From JAAYTD01 sp964472015 (GTDB taxonomy: Bacteria > Bacteroidota > Ignavibacteria > Kapaibacteriales > UBA2268), in the NCBI GenBank assembly GCA_964472015.1, contig CAYYIP010000004.1:62001-126000 (forward strand): a DNA stretch of 64,000 bases, given 5' to 3'. The first letter of the stretch is position 1. Every line of letters begins with the position of its first letter. The notes beneath the pieces are model-generated. The model searched no databases. It was not told the DNA's origin and was given only the letters and a program-made list of their open reading frames with translations. The translations under genes and the position numbers were made by a program. Shown here piece by piece: positions 7,760 to 17,196 of this stretch.

Positions 7760-9304
7760 TTAACGTGAAGCAATAGATTTACCTTGTAAGAATAAAGCTA
7801 AATAATCACGGCTACCTGCTTTTGAGTCTGTACCACTCATATTGAAACCTCCAAAAGGATGGACATCAACCATTGCACCAGTACATTTTCTGTTAATATA
7901 TAAATTGCCAACGTGGAACTCACGTTTAGCTTTTTCTATTTTTTGTGGATTAAGAGTAAATACTGCTCCTGTTAATCCATAAATGGTATTATTTGCAACC
8001 TCTAAAGAATGTTCAAAATTACGAGTTTTACAAACAGATAGAACAGGTCCAAAAATTTCTTCTTGCATTATTCTTGCATTTTCATCTACATCAATAAATA
8101 TAGTAGGTTTTACATAAAAACCGTTGGTATCGGTATTGACTTTTTCACCACCACATAACAATTTACCTTCTTGTTTTCCTATTTCAATATAATTAAGTAC
8201 AGTTTCAAATTGATTTTTGCTAGAGCAAGGGCCAACTTGATAATCATCCATAGGGTTACCAATAGTTAATGCTTCTGTTCTTTCTTTAATCATATTAACA
8301 AATTTATCATAAACTTTTTCATCTACTATTGCACGTGAACAAGCTGAACATTTTTGTCCTTGGAAACCAAAAGCAGATGCAACAACTGCATTAGCTGCTT
8401 CTTCTAAATTTGCTTCACTATCAACAACTATAGCATCTTTTCCACCCATTTCTGCAACAACGCGTTTTATCCATATTTGACCAGGTGAAACAACATTTGC
8501 TTTTTCAAAAATACGTAATCCAACTTCCTTAGAACCTGTAAATGATATGAAACGAGTTTTTGGATGTTCTACAATATAATCCCCGGTCTCAGAGCCACTT
8601 GCAACTAAATAATTTAATATCCCATCAGGGAGCCCTACTTTTCTGAATATATCAACTAATAACCATGCCATCATAGGCGTATCAGAAGATGGCTTTAATA
8701 CAACAGTATTACCCGTAACAATAGCAGAAGTAGTTATTCCAGTCATAATAGCAAAAGGGAAATTCCAAGGTGGAATAACAACACCAACACCAAGAGGAAT
8801 ATAATAATATTCATCAAGTTCCCCAGGGAATTTAGTTAATTCTTGATTTTTTGAATAACGTATTGCTTCGCGACCATAAAATTCAAGAAAATCAATTGCT
8901 TCACAGGTGTCAGCGTCTGCTTCAATATAATTTTTCCCTATTTCAGAAATCATCCATGCATTTATTTCTAATCTACGTTTTCTAACTTCTTCTGCAGCAC
9001 GAAATAAATAATTTGCACGAATTTCTGCCGGTACGTATTTCCACATTTCAAATGCTTTTGAAGCTGCTTCTATAGCATCATTTGCTTCTTTTTGACCAGC
9101 TTTTTGGAATGTTCCAATTATTTCATTTGGATTTGCAGGATTAGTAGAAATAGTTTTCTTTGTAGTGAAAACTTCTTTCCCATTAATTATATTAGGTATT
9201 TCTCTTCCAAATTGTGAACGTACAGCATCAATAGCATCTTTTTGTTTACGTTTAATTTCTGGACAAGAAAAATCAAGATAAGTTGCATTACTAAATTCTA
9301 ACAT
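7760..9304 (-). CDS. pruA: L-glutamate gamma-semialdehyde (1-pyrroline-5-carboxylate) dehydrogenase
   Basis: This aldehyde dehydrogenase oxidises glutamate semialdehyde, made from proline or from arginine via ornithine, to glutamate with NAD+. The stand-alone type is about 515 residues, as here (514). The catalytic Glu285 (VAEMGGKD) and nucleophile Cys319 (GQKCSACSRA) are present, as is IPPWNFPFAIMTG at the NAD site. The C-terminal NRKCTGAMVDVHPFGGFNMSGTD is typical of the P5CDH branch. A strong Shine-Dalgarno sequence (GGAGGA) precedes the ATG, unlike most genes here. No putA or proline dehydrogenase is adjacent. The upstream spacer shares an element with the arginase upstream region. Confidence 0.94.
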   Translation of the reverse strand: MLEFSNATYLDFSCPEIKRKQKDAIDAVRSQFGREIPNIINGKEVFTTKKTISTNPANPNEIIGTFQKAGQKEANDAIEAASKAFEMWKYVPAEIRANYLFRAAEEVRKRRLEINAWMISEIGKNYIEADADTCEAIDFLEFYGREAIRYSKNQELTKFPGELDEYYYIPLGVGVVIPPWNFPFAIMTGITTSAIVTGNTVVLKPSSDTPMMAWLLVDIFRKVGLPDGILNYLVASGSETGDYIVEHPKTRFISFTGSKEVGLRIFEKANVVSPGQIWIKRVVAEMGGKDAIVVDSEANLEEAANAVVASAFGFQGQKCSACSRAIVDEKVYDKFVNMIKERTEALTIGNPMDDYQVGPCSSKNQFETVLNYIEIGKQEGKLLCGGEKVNTDTNGFYVKPTIFIDVDENARIMQEEIFGPVLSVCKTRNFEHSLEVANNTIYGLTGAVFTLNPQKIEKAKREFHVGNLYINRKCTGAMVDVHPFGGFNMSGTDSKAGSRDYLALFLQGKSIASR

Positions 9305-9656
9305 TATTTCCTCCGAAAAATAAAAATAATTATTTTATTGTTATTTTTTTTATTAAAATTCTAAAATACAAATAAAATATGTTAAAATAAAATTTTTTTA
9401 TTTATTTTTGTAAAAATAAATAAAAAATATTAATATCCTTTATTATTTATATTAATTTGTTACTTTTTCATATTTTTGTCGTATTACCCTATTACATAGA
9501 TACTAAAAAATATAATTAAATTATTTGTCTTTTTATTTTAATAATTTTTATATGAACACAATATTATATTTAATATAAATAATAGTAGTAAATTATTTAA
9601 TATAAAATAAATAGAAATATAAAGGATATAAATAATTTAATTAAGTATGTAAAATT
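9305..9656. promoter_or_regulatory. Divergent spacer pruA/kdsC with repeated promoter-like element
   Basis: This 352-bp gene-free stretch lies between divergent starts. At 9471-9478 it has TATTTTTG (TAnnTTTG-type), continuing TCGTAT, then at 9496-9510 ATAGATACTAAAAAA. The same two pieces occur together at 57968-57994 upstream of arginase. No ORF or RNA gene was seen in the rest. Confidence 0.45.
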
Positions 9657-10190
9657 ATGATTGATAGTTATATTTATTTTAGATCTAAACTTGAGAAAAT
9701 AAAATTATTAGCAGTGGATGTAGATGGAACATTAACAGATGGAGGAGTTTATTATTCGAAACAGGGTTTAGAATTAAAAAAATTTTACGTTCATGATGGG
9801 ATGGGAATACGTCTTTTACATCAATCTAATATTCCTGTTGCTATAATTTCAAGTGATAGTTCTGAGATACCTTTAGTACGAGCAAAAAAACTTGATATAA
9901 AATACAAAATAATAGGAACAGAACGAAAACTAGATTCATTAAAAGAATTAATAAAACAATTAAATATTACTCTGGAAGAAGTTGCATATATAGGTGATGA
10001 CGTAAATGATATAGAAATAATAAAATATGTTGGTTTTTCAGCGTCCCCAAAAGATGCAAATTTTCTTGTTAAAAAACAAGTTGACTGTATTTTGGATTTT
10101 AATGGTGGACGAGGCGCAGTTCGACAGGTTTGTGATATGATATTAATAGCTCAGAAAAAATCTTTAGAAGTAATATATGATGTTAAATAA
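9657..10190 (+). CDS. kdsC: 3-deoxy-D-manno-octulosonate 8-phosphate phosphatase
   Basis: This small HAD phosphatase (177 residues, no cap domain) makes Kdo for LPS inner core. The HAD nucleophile motif is VDVDGTLTDGG with Asp21 and Asp23; IISSD is motif II, and YIGDDVNDIEII is motif IV. GGRGAVRQVCDMIL at the C-terminus matches the KdsC tail that reaches the neighbouring active site in the tetramer. kdsB is elsewhere in this window at 32455, which supports a Kdo role. No SD sequence is evident. N-acetylneuraminate-9-phosphatase relatives are the main alternative. Confidence 0.88.
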   Translation: MIDSYIYFRSKLEKIKLLAVDVDGTLTDGGVYYSKQGLELKKFYVHDGMGIRLLHQSNIPVAIISSDSSEIPLVRAKKLDIKYKIIGTERKLDSLKELIKQLNITLEEVAYIGDDVNDIEIIKYVGFSASPKDANFLVKKQVDCILDFNGGRGAVRQVCDMILIAQKKSLEVIYDVK

Positions 10191-10232
10191 AAAAAATAAA
10201 AACTTAATAACTATATAAATGGAGAAATTAAA

Positions 10233-10604
10233 ATGCAAGACCAAGATTCAACTTACAAATCATTTATTTTGGGTGCTTTAATAGGTGGTACTATTGGTGC
10301 TATAACAGCATTACTTTTTGCCCCAAAAAGTGGGAAAGAGTTAAGAAGAGATATAACAGATACTTCTGCAAATCTATATGATAGAGCAAGTGATTATGTT
10401 GTATCAGCATTTAATGATAGTAGAAATAAAGCACAAGGAATGTTTAATACTGCTAAAAATAAAGCAAGTAACATCATTTCTGAAGCAAGTGAATATAAAG
10501 ATTCAGTGCAAAGTAGATTTGAAAATCTAAAAGAAGCTGCAAAAGCTGGTGCAGAAGCTTTTAAAAATGATTTAAAATCTAATAAAGAAGACGATGTTTT
10601 TTAA
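10233..10604 (+). CDS. YtxH-like membrane-associated protein
   Basis: The protein is 123 residues. Residues about 10-32 (FILGALIGGTIGAITALLFAP) are a glycine-rich transmembrane helix, followed by KSGKELRRDITD. This is the YtxH domain (GxxxGxxxGLLFAPxSGxxxR). The rest is a helical, probably coiled-coil region rich in Ala, Lys and Ser. A GGAGA sequence 8 nt before the ATG marks the start. The next gene is a DUF948-like protein, the same pairing as ytxG-ytxH in Bacillus, where these are general-stress genes. The role here is not known. Confidence 0.8.
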   Translation: MQDQDSTYKSFILGALIGGTIGAITALLFAPKSGKELRRDITDTSANLYDRASDYVVSAFNDSRNKAQGMFNTAKNKASNIISEASEYKDSVQSRFENLKEAAKAGAEAFKNDLKSNKEDDVF

Positions 10605-10623
10605 ATTTGTTTAGAAAATGTTT

Positions 10624-10653
10624 ATCGCCAATAATATTAAAAATTATTGGCGA
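10624..10653. terminator. Hairpin after the ytxH-like gene
   Basis: Perfect 12-bp inverted repeat (ATCGCCAATAAT / ATTATTGGCGAT) with a 6-nt loop, 19 bp after the stop codon. It lacks a clean T-run, so it may be an attenuator or an mRNA-stabilising hairpin rather than a full terminator. Confidence 0.55.
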
Positions 10654-10712
10654 TAATTAATTTCTAAATATAAATAAATTAGTGTTATTTAAATTAATTT
10701 TTTTGTATAATT

Positions 10713-11285
10713 ATGGATACTTTTAGCATATTACAAGATGTACTTTTTATAATTTTTAGTAGCTTTCTTATTGTATTTCTTGTTGTTGGAATAAGATTAA
10801 TGCTAAATTTACATAAAGCAGTAAAAAACTCCAGTGCAGTTTTAAATAATGTAAATAAAAACATTAATGATGTTACAATTGCTGTGACAGAAACTAAGAA
10901 TTTGTTAGTGCCAACTCTTGAAAAATTACCTGTATGTATTGATAAAATAAAAGATACAGTTGAAGAAATAAATAATAATATCACTGATACATTGATTTCT
11001 ATAAATGAATTAGTAGATGAAGGGAAAAAAGGTATTATTGATACAAGAACAAATTTAAATAGTACTTTTAAGAATGTAGATATTCTTGTAACTGATATTG
11101 AACTTATATATAATAAATTTAGTGAAGGTACTTTGGGGATGTTAAATTCTATTGAAAAAGTAAGTACTCCTATAAAGACTTTTCTAAATGTTTTTTCTAA
11201 ACCATTAGATATATTTGCTAAATTTAAACAATCTTCAAAACGTGCTATCGAAGCTTTTATTATTAAACTTGATAGTATGAAATAA
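10713..11285 (+). CDS. DUF948-like single-pass membrane protein
   Basis: The 190-residue protein has one N-terminal transmembrane helix (residues about 9-31, VLFIIFSSFLIVFLVVGIRLML). A long heptad-like helical region follows with many Asn, Ile and Val residues (for example LNNVNKNINDVTIAVTETKNLL). This is the layout of DUF948/YtxG proteins, and the YtxH-like gene directly upstream supports the match. The protein is probably anchored in the inner membrane with a coiled coil outside. No catalytic motif is seen. Confidence 0.7.
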   Translation: MDTFSILQDVLFIIFSSFLIVFLVVGIRLMLNLHKAVKNSSAVLNNVNKNINDVTIAVTETKNLLVPTLEKLPVCIDKIKDTVEEINNNITDTLISINELVDEGKKGIIDTRTNLNSTFKNVDILVTDIELIYNKFSEGTLGMLNSIEKVSTPIKTFLNVFSKPLDIFAKFKQSSKRAIEAFIIKLDSMK

Positions 11286-11554
11286 TTTTTAATTAAATAA
11301 ATTACTCTAATTTATTTTTAATATTTTTAGATTTAACAACTATATTTTTACTATATTTTATTTTATAAATATACGTAAAGATATAGTTGTTAATAGTTAT
11401 AATAAATATTTAATTATAATTTATGATATATTTTTTGTAAAATGATAAAAATATTGTAATTTTACTTAATTAAATATTGATATTACTAAAAAATAAAATA
11501 TTTTAAATAAAAAAAGTTATTAATAACATTTATTAAATTAAATAAGTAAAAATA

Positions 11555-12763
11555 ATGTTGGAGCAAAAAATAATCCCTGCAAAAAGAACTGATAATGTGA
11601 AATATGCAATTCGTGATATTACAGTTCTTGCTGGCCAAGTTGCAAAAACTGGCAAAGAAATGTTGTATTTAAATATTGGTGACCCTAATGTTTATGATTG
11701 GAACCCGCCAAGACATATAATTGATGCTACATATAAAGCGATGCTTGATAATTATAATGGCTATTCACCTTCAAGTGGTATTAATATTGCAAGAGAAGCA
11801 ATAGAAAAAGATGCAAATAAAAAAGGTATCGATAATATACTTGATATTTTTGTTACAACAGGTGGTAGTGAAGCCATTGAACTTTGTTTAACTGCTTTAT
11901 TAAATCCAGGCGATAATTTTTTAGTGCCAATGCCGGGATATCCTTTGTATACAGCGGTAGAAAGTAAACTTGATGCTGTTCCAAATCCTTATTTTCTTGA
12001 TGAAACTAATTATTGGCAGCCGGATATAGAAGATATAAAATCAAAAATTAATTCACGTACAAAAGCAATTGTTTTAATAAATCCTAATAATCCTACAGGT
12101 GCTGTATATACAAAAGAGATATTATTAAAAATAATTGATATAGCGCTAAAAAATAATATAGTAATATTTGCAGACGAAATATATGATAAATTACTTTTTG
12201 ATGATGCAAAAATGGTTTCTATAGCTGCTTTAAATAAGGATGTTTCATGTATTACTTTTGGTGGTTTAAGTAAAAATTATATTCTTCCTGGATGGCGTAT
12301 GGGATGGGGAGTTGTTAGCGGTAGACGAGAAATAATGAAAGAATATATTGAAGCTATTAATAAATTGCTTCGTGCAAGATTGTCGGCTAATCATCCAGAG
12401 CAATTTGGACTTGTAGCAGCTTTAAATGGTGATCAAAGTCATATTCCGACAATGAATAAAATATTGCAAAATCGACGAGACCTAACTTTAGATATAATTA
12501 AGACTATACCTGAAATTAATGTAGTTAAACCTTATGGTGCCTTTTATGCATATGCTTCTATAGACGTTAAAGATGATACACATTTTTGTAGTGAATTATT
12601 AAAAGAAACAGGTGTTGTAACAGTTCCCGGAAGTGGTTTTGGGAAAAAAGCAGGCAGTAATTATTTTAGATATGTAATATTACCACCTGAAAAAGTTCTT
12701 GAAAAAGCTTTTAAAACTATTGCTAATTATATTAAAGTTTATAAGGATAAATTTGAAAAATAG
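11555..12763 (+). CDS. PLP-dependent aminotransferase class I/II (alanine transaminase AlaA-like)
   Basis: A fold-type I aminotransferase of 402 residues. Motifs seen are LNIGDPNVYDW near the N-terminus, GYSPSSGINIAREAI, TTGGSEAIELCLTALLNPGD, the substrate/PLP segment LINPNNPTGAVY, FADEIYDKLLF, and the PLP lysine in FGGLSKNYILPGWRMGW (Lys240). The GGLSKNY variant and overall layout resemble AlaA/YfbQ-type alanine transaminases, but aspartate and other specificities cannot be excluded. The gene is flanked by a 270-bp AT-rich spacer upstream and a strong terminator downstream. Confidence 0.85.
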   Translation: MLEQKIIPAKRTDNVKYAIRDITVLAGQVAKTGKEMLYLNIGDPNVYDWNPPRHIIDATYKAMLDNYNGYSPSSGINIAREAIEKDANKKGIDNILDIFVTTGGSEAIELCLTALLNPGDNFLVPMPGYPLYTAVESKLDAVPNPYFLDETNYWQPDIEDIKSKINSRTKAIVLINPNNPTGAVYTKEILLKIIDIALKNNIVIFADEIYDKLLFDDAKMVSIAALNKDVSCITFGGLSKNYILPGWRMGWGVVSGRREIMKEYIEAINKLLRARLSANHPEQFGLVAALNGDQSHIPTMNKILQNRRDLTLDIIKTIPEINVVKPYGAFYAYASIDVKDDTHFCSELLKETGVVTVPGSGFGKKAGSNYFRYVILPPEKVLEKAFKTIANYIKVYKDKFEK

Positions 12764-12826
12764 TTTTTATTAATAAGTTAATAAATTATATTATATTTAT
12801 ATAATTTATATATATATTAAAATAAA

Positions 12827-12869
12827 ATATAGGTAACTTAAAAATTTAATTAAGTTACCTATATTTTTT
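12827..12869. terminator. Bidirectional terminator between aminotransferase and sppA
   Basis: Inverted repeat with arms ATATAGGTAACTTA / TAAGTTACCTATAT, followed by a run of seven T. It lies between two convergent genes. Confidence 0.8.
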
Positions 12870-12899
12870 TAGTTTTTTATAGAAGATTAAATTTTTATG

Positions 12900-14882
12900 T
12901 TATTTAATATTTATATAATATGGTAAAGATAGTAACACTTTTTCTTGCTGTGCTAAATTTATTAAATTCATATTATATTCTAATGAGTTGCTTATATATT
13001 TTGGTACTAATTGTTTTATTGTTGATGTATAGTTTATATTTGTATTAATATAATTTTTGTTAATATAATTATTAATGTAATTATTTAATATAAACCATTT
13101 TAACGACATTTTACTTTCAAAAAGTATATCAAAAATTATATCTATTTTACTAGTGTTTTTTGGATATACTTGTAATGTTACTTCTTTTGCATTAATACGT
13201 TTTTTTAACAATTCTATTGAAGTTTCAAAGCCTCCTAATAAGTCTACTAATCCTTTTTTATAAGCTTCTTCACCAGTCCAAACTCTACCTTTTGCTAATT
13301 TTCTCATTTCTTCAGGAGTTTTATTTCTTGATTTTGCAGCTTTATTTACAAATCTAAAATAAGTTCCTGATACATAATTGTTTAATGTTTCTTTATCTTT
13401 TTCTTTTAAAGGTAATACAATCGTTCCCCCAAAAGGATTTCCTTTGCCGGTAGATATTGTATCAATGTTTACATCTAATTTTTTTAAAGCCTTACTAAAA
13501 TTAGGTAAAGCCATAATTACACCAATAGAACCAGTAATTGTTTGAGGATGAGCTATAATTGTATCACAGGCCATTGCTATGTAATATCCGCCAGATGCTG
13601 CTACGTCACTCATAGATGCATATACTGGTTTTTTCTTTTTTGCTTTTAATATTTCTTGATATATAGCTTCTGATGCAATTACCGAACCACCAGGACTATC
13701 GATACGTATCAAAATAGCTTTTATATCATCATCTTCATAAGCTTTTTTTAAATCTTTTATAAAATCTTCTGCTATAATCATTGTTTCTTGCTGTGGTATA
13801 AAAGAATCTAATTTTTTACTTATTATTGGCCCACTACCATAAATAATAGCTATTTGAGGATTTTTATCACTTCCTTTTTCATTTGGTTGTTTTTGTTTCA
13901 TATTTGATATATATTTATCTATATCAACAATATAGTTCTCTTCATAATCATAATCATCATCATTTTTATCATTTTGTTGCTTATTAAATATTTTGTTATA
14001 CATTATTTTTTTTACATCTGTATTTGAAGCTATAACATCAACAAGTTTTTTTTCTATAAGTTCATTTGCAGAATAAAAAATCGAGTTAAAGTATTCTATT
14101 GTTGTTGTAGTTGGTATATTTCTAAATTTTTCAACTGCCTTTAAAAAAACATTTTCTTTCTGTTCTATTAATATTTTATTTTGATAACGTGCAGAATCAC
14201 TGAAATTTTTTCGAGAGTAAATTTCTCCTGCCGATTTAAAGTCTTCATATTTTATAATTTCATATTCTATTCCTAATTTATCATATAAACCTTTTGGGAA
14301 TATAGCAAGAGAACCAAATCCATTAAATTCTATTAAAGATTCTTCACATACAAAAATAGAATCAGATGGGAGGGCATTATAGTAATCATTTTCATTTCCT
14401 GCTTCTATATATGAATAAATAAACTTTCCCGATTTTTTAAAATCTTCTAGTACTTGTTGTAATTCATTTGCTTTTACAGATGGAATATAAGAACCAGTTA
14501 AGCATTCGTAATAGATCCCTTTTATTCTATTATCTGTTTTTGCTTTTTTTATTCCTTTGATAATATCATAAAAAGTAGATTGTGGAGTTTTATTTAATAA
14601 CGAAGCAACGATATCTTCTTTTTTATATTCTACAACATTTGATAAATCAAGACGTAATACGCTATTGTCTTCTATTGTTACTGGAGCTTTTTCAAAATAA
14701 CTTACCATCCAACTAAAAGATATTATTGGTATTATTATAAATATAAAAAATAAGAAGATTATTAAAACCGGAATCCACCAACGGCTTTTTCGGCTTTTTT
14801 TCCTACGTGGACTTTCTTGAAATGTATGTGATGTATCATTATTTGATTTAGGATGCTGAGAAATGTTTAAATTGTCATTCAT
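12900..14882 (-). CDS. sppA: Signal peptide peptidase SppA (67K type)
   Basis: This inner-membrane serine protease degrades cleaved signal peptides. A cytoplasmic, basic N-terminus is followed by one transmembrane helix (residues about 33-57). The protein has two tandem peptidase S49 domains. The N-terminal one supplies the general-base lysine (Lys216 in YEDFKSAGE) and the C-terminal one supplies the nucleophile (Ser430 in SDVAASGGYYIA). IRIDSPGGSVIASE and GSIGVIMALPNF are also typical. The length of 660 residues is slightly long because of an Asn/Tyr-rich C-terminal extension. An acidic stretch with many Asp residues joins the two domains. Confidence 0.94.
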   Translation of the reverse strand: MNDNLNISQHPKSNNDTSHTFQESPRRKKSRKSRWWIPVLIIFLFFIFIIIPIISFSWMVSYFEKAPVTIEDNSVLRLDLSNVVEYKKEDIVASLLNKTPQSTFYDIIKGIKKAKTDNRIKGIYYECLTGSYIPSVKANELQQVLEDFKKSGKFIYSYIEAGNENDYYNALPSDSIFVCEESLIEFNGFGSLAIFPKGLYDKLGIEYEIIKYEDFKSAGEIYSRKNFSDSARYQNKILIEQKENVFLKAVEKFRNIPTTTTIEYFNSIFYSANELIEKKLVDVIASNTDVKKIMYNKIFNKQQNDKNDDDYDYEENYIVDIDKYISNMKQKQPNEKGSDKNPQIAIIYGSGPIISKKLDSFIPQQETMIIAEDFIKDLKKAYEDDDIKAILIRIDSPGGSVIASEAIYQEILKAKKKKPVYASMSDVAASGGYYIAMACDTIIAHPQTITGSIGVIMALPNFSKALKKLDVNIDTISTGKGNPFGGTIVLPLKEKDKETLNNYVSGTYFRFVNKAAKSRNKTPEEMRKLAKGRVWTGEEAYKKGLVDLLGGFETSIELLKKRINAKEVTLQVYPKNTSKIDIIFDILFESKMSLKWFILNNYINNYINKNYINTNINYTSTIKQLVPKYISNSLEYNMNLINLAQQEKVLLSLPYYINIK

Positions 14883-15008
14883 AAATTCAATTCCATTTTT
14901 AATTACAGTTAGAAAAATATATTGTAATTGTTACTACGTATATAAATATTTAGGGTTTCAATTTTTGTAGTTTTTTGGGTTTAAGTTATCTATACTATTT
15001 ATTATAAG

Positions 15009-16856
15009 TTATCGTATTTTAAAATCACGATTAAATAGTTTTATTAGTTTTTCTTTTGTTTTTATAGCTTCTAATTCTGTTGAATATCCCCATATAAATA
15101 TTCTATAGAAAGGTTTTTCTTCAATATTTATTCTTTCATAATATGCTTTATATCCATATTTTTCGTAAATATCAATTTCTTTTTTTGCTATATTTTCAGA
15201 ATTAACTATTCCTGCCATAATTTCATATGGTTGTTCCGATGGAATTATCCAAAAAAGTTCTACTCTGTTATTATAAAGTTCTTGCCAATCTTCAGTAGGT
15301 TGAAGATAAATAGGGGAGTAGTTACTTTCAGAAGCTATGCGTATTTGAGAAGGATTGGCACCAAATTCAATTATTTTTCTTCTTGTATTTTGAGCTCTTG
15401 AAAGTGCTATTTTATTACATTCATTTTGTGTTGAATTTTTAATAAATGTATGTCCAATTAGTTTTATTATTAAATCTGGATTTTTATTTAATGTATCTGC
15501 TAAAAATTTTAAATTAGAATAATATTCTTCTTGTACTTTTGTTGTTTTTCCATTAAATAGTGCAAGTGTTTTATAATTAGCAAAAGTCTCTGGTGCTTCT
15601 AATGGGATTGTATAATTATCATATGTAGTATCTGCATTATTTATATCTTTGATAGAAAGATTCAATATTAATTCTTTTTTAGATAAAAAATTTTCTTTTA
15701 TATTTATTCTATAATAAAATTTTTGAGAGAAAATAATTTCATGAATTAAATTATATAAATTAAATATGTCTGATTTATCCAATAAATATAATTTCCCACC
15801 TGTTGTATTTGTTATATATTCAAAATTATATGTTGGTATAGTTGTACCAATTACTATAATATATATTTGAATATTTTTGTTCTTTGCAAGATTAGATATT
15901 TCTTGTTCAGTATGTAATAAGGAAGCATTGTCAGCACCTTGTGTTATTAATATTATTTTATTTTTACAAGTAGTAGATTTATTTATAGAGTTTATTAGAT
16001 TATATAAAGCTTTATTTGTTGCATTTATACCACTTTGAGTGCTATAAATAAAAGGCATAAAATGGTTATTAGTATCTTTTAATATAGGAAGTATTTTATT
16101 TGTATTTTGATTAAAATAAGTTATAAAATAGTTATCTGATAAATTATAATGCTTCGATAATATAGATAGTTGGTTATATATTTCTGTTCTATTGCTTGCT
16201 TGTGAATTATCTACACAAAAGTAAAAATTTATTTTATTTGTGTCAAAAAAAAATGTTTTCTTTTCTGAAATATTATCAATCGGAATTGATGTAGATTTAT
16301 TTGTGTTTAGAGTTATATAACTTATAAGCGAAGTATCTTTAAAATTTATTTCAGAAATAAAATTTCCAAATTTATCAAGAGGTATAAATTTTATTGTAGT
16401 AATTGAATCTAAGTTTTCAATACCAACTATTTTAATTGTAGAAATAGTGCTACTATTAGTAACGCCTAATAAATAATTTGAACGAATATTTGAATGTTTT
16501 AAATTTGTTAAGTCAAAAATGTCAAATCCAGATTTTAAATAGTTTATTACTTTTACATTCCATTGAATTTTATAAGTTTCTTCTTTTGATGTGTAACCGT
16601 AAATATTATAAGTTGTATTTTGTTTTGGTGTTACAAAAATACTATCTACATTATTGAAATTTTTATTGAGTTTATCAATATATACACTATCAGCACTTTT
16701 AAAATTCCAATTTAAAAGAATACTATCACCTAATACAATATTATTATTATATTGTTGAACATTTTTTGAAATATTATTACTACAGGCAGAAAATAATAAT
16801 ATTATTATAATCAAACAACATAAGTGTGTTATTTTATTTAATAAATTTTTTGTCAT
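15009..16856 (-). CDS. Lipoprotein with VWA-like, OmpA and SPOR-like domains
   Basis: The N-terminal signal ends in a lipobox LFSAC (Cys25), so the protein is lipidated. Residues about 205-375 form a von Willebrand A-like domain: FYFCVDNSQASNR replaces the usual DxSxS, and KIILITQGAD and IQIYIIVIGT are its later strands. Residues about 430-535 are an OmpA-type peptidoglycan-binding domain (NKIALSRAQNTRRKIIEFG, then NNRVELFWI). The last 75 residues look like a SPOR domain (YYERINIEEKPFYRIFIWGYSTELEAI), which binds denuded glycan. The combination suggests an outer-membrane lipoprotein that grips peptidoglycan twice. The gene stands alone on the minus strand. Confidence 0.7.
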   Translation of the reverse strand: MTKNLLNKITHLCCLIIIILLFSACSNNISKNVQQYNNNIVLGDSILLNWNFKSADSVYIDKLNKNFNNVDSIFVTPKQNTTYNIYGYTSKEETYKIQWNVKVINYLKSGFDIFDLTNLKHSNIRSNYLLGVTNSSTISTIKIVGIENLDSITTIKFIPLDKFGNFISEINFKDTSLISYITLNTNKSTSIPIDNISEKKTFFFDTNKINFYFCVDNSQASNRTEIYNQLSILSKHYNLSDNYFITYFNQNTNKILPILKDTNNHFMPFIYSTQSGINATNKALYNLINSINKSTTCKNKIILITQGADNASLLHTEQEISNLAKNKNIQIYIIVIGTTIPTYNFEYITNTTGGKLYLLDKSDIFNLYNLIHEIIFSQKFYYRINIKENFLSKKELILNLSIKDINNADTTYDNYTIPLEAPETFANYKTLALFNGKTTKVQEEYYSNLKFLADTLNKNPDLIIKLIGHTFIKNSTQNECNKIALSRAQNTRRKIIEFGANPSQIRIASESNYSPIYLQPTEDWQELYNNRVELFWIIPSEQPYEIMAGIVNSENIAKKEIDIYEKYGYKAYYERINIEEKPFYRIFIWGYSTELEAIKTKEKLIKLFNRDFKIR

Positions 16857-17196
16857 TATTTTTTACCTTATATATTTTATAATACTAAATTAAAATTTTT
16901 ATATACTTATATATCTTATTTATTAGTTTTAAGTTATTATAATAAGTTATTATAAATACAATATTATTTTAAAATAACATTTTTTATAATTAATTCCAAT
17001 ATTTTTATAAAAAATATATATGTAAATAAGTTTTTTATCATTAATTAATATTAATTTATTTGTTTAAGTTAAATTCAAAAAAAAATATTATATTTGTTAT
17101 AATTAATATTTATGATTGTTATTATTGTATATATTAATACTTTCCAATAATTATAATGTAATTTTTATAAAATAATTAAATATTTTACTGTTAAAA
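16857..17196. promoter_or_regulatory. Divergent AT-rich spacer with candidate promoter
   Basis: This 340-bp stretch has no ORF or RNA gene. A TATATTTG at 17089-17096 fits the TAnnTTTG -7 element for the plus-strand gene at 17197. The nearest TTTG (17059) is 26 nt away, longer than ideal, so the promoter call is tentative. Confidence 0.35.
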
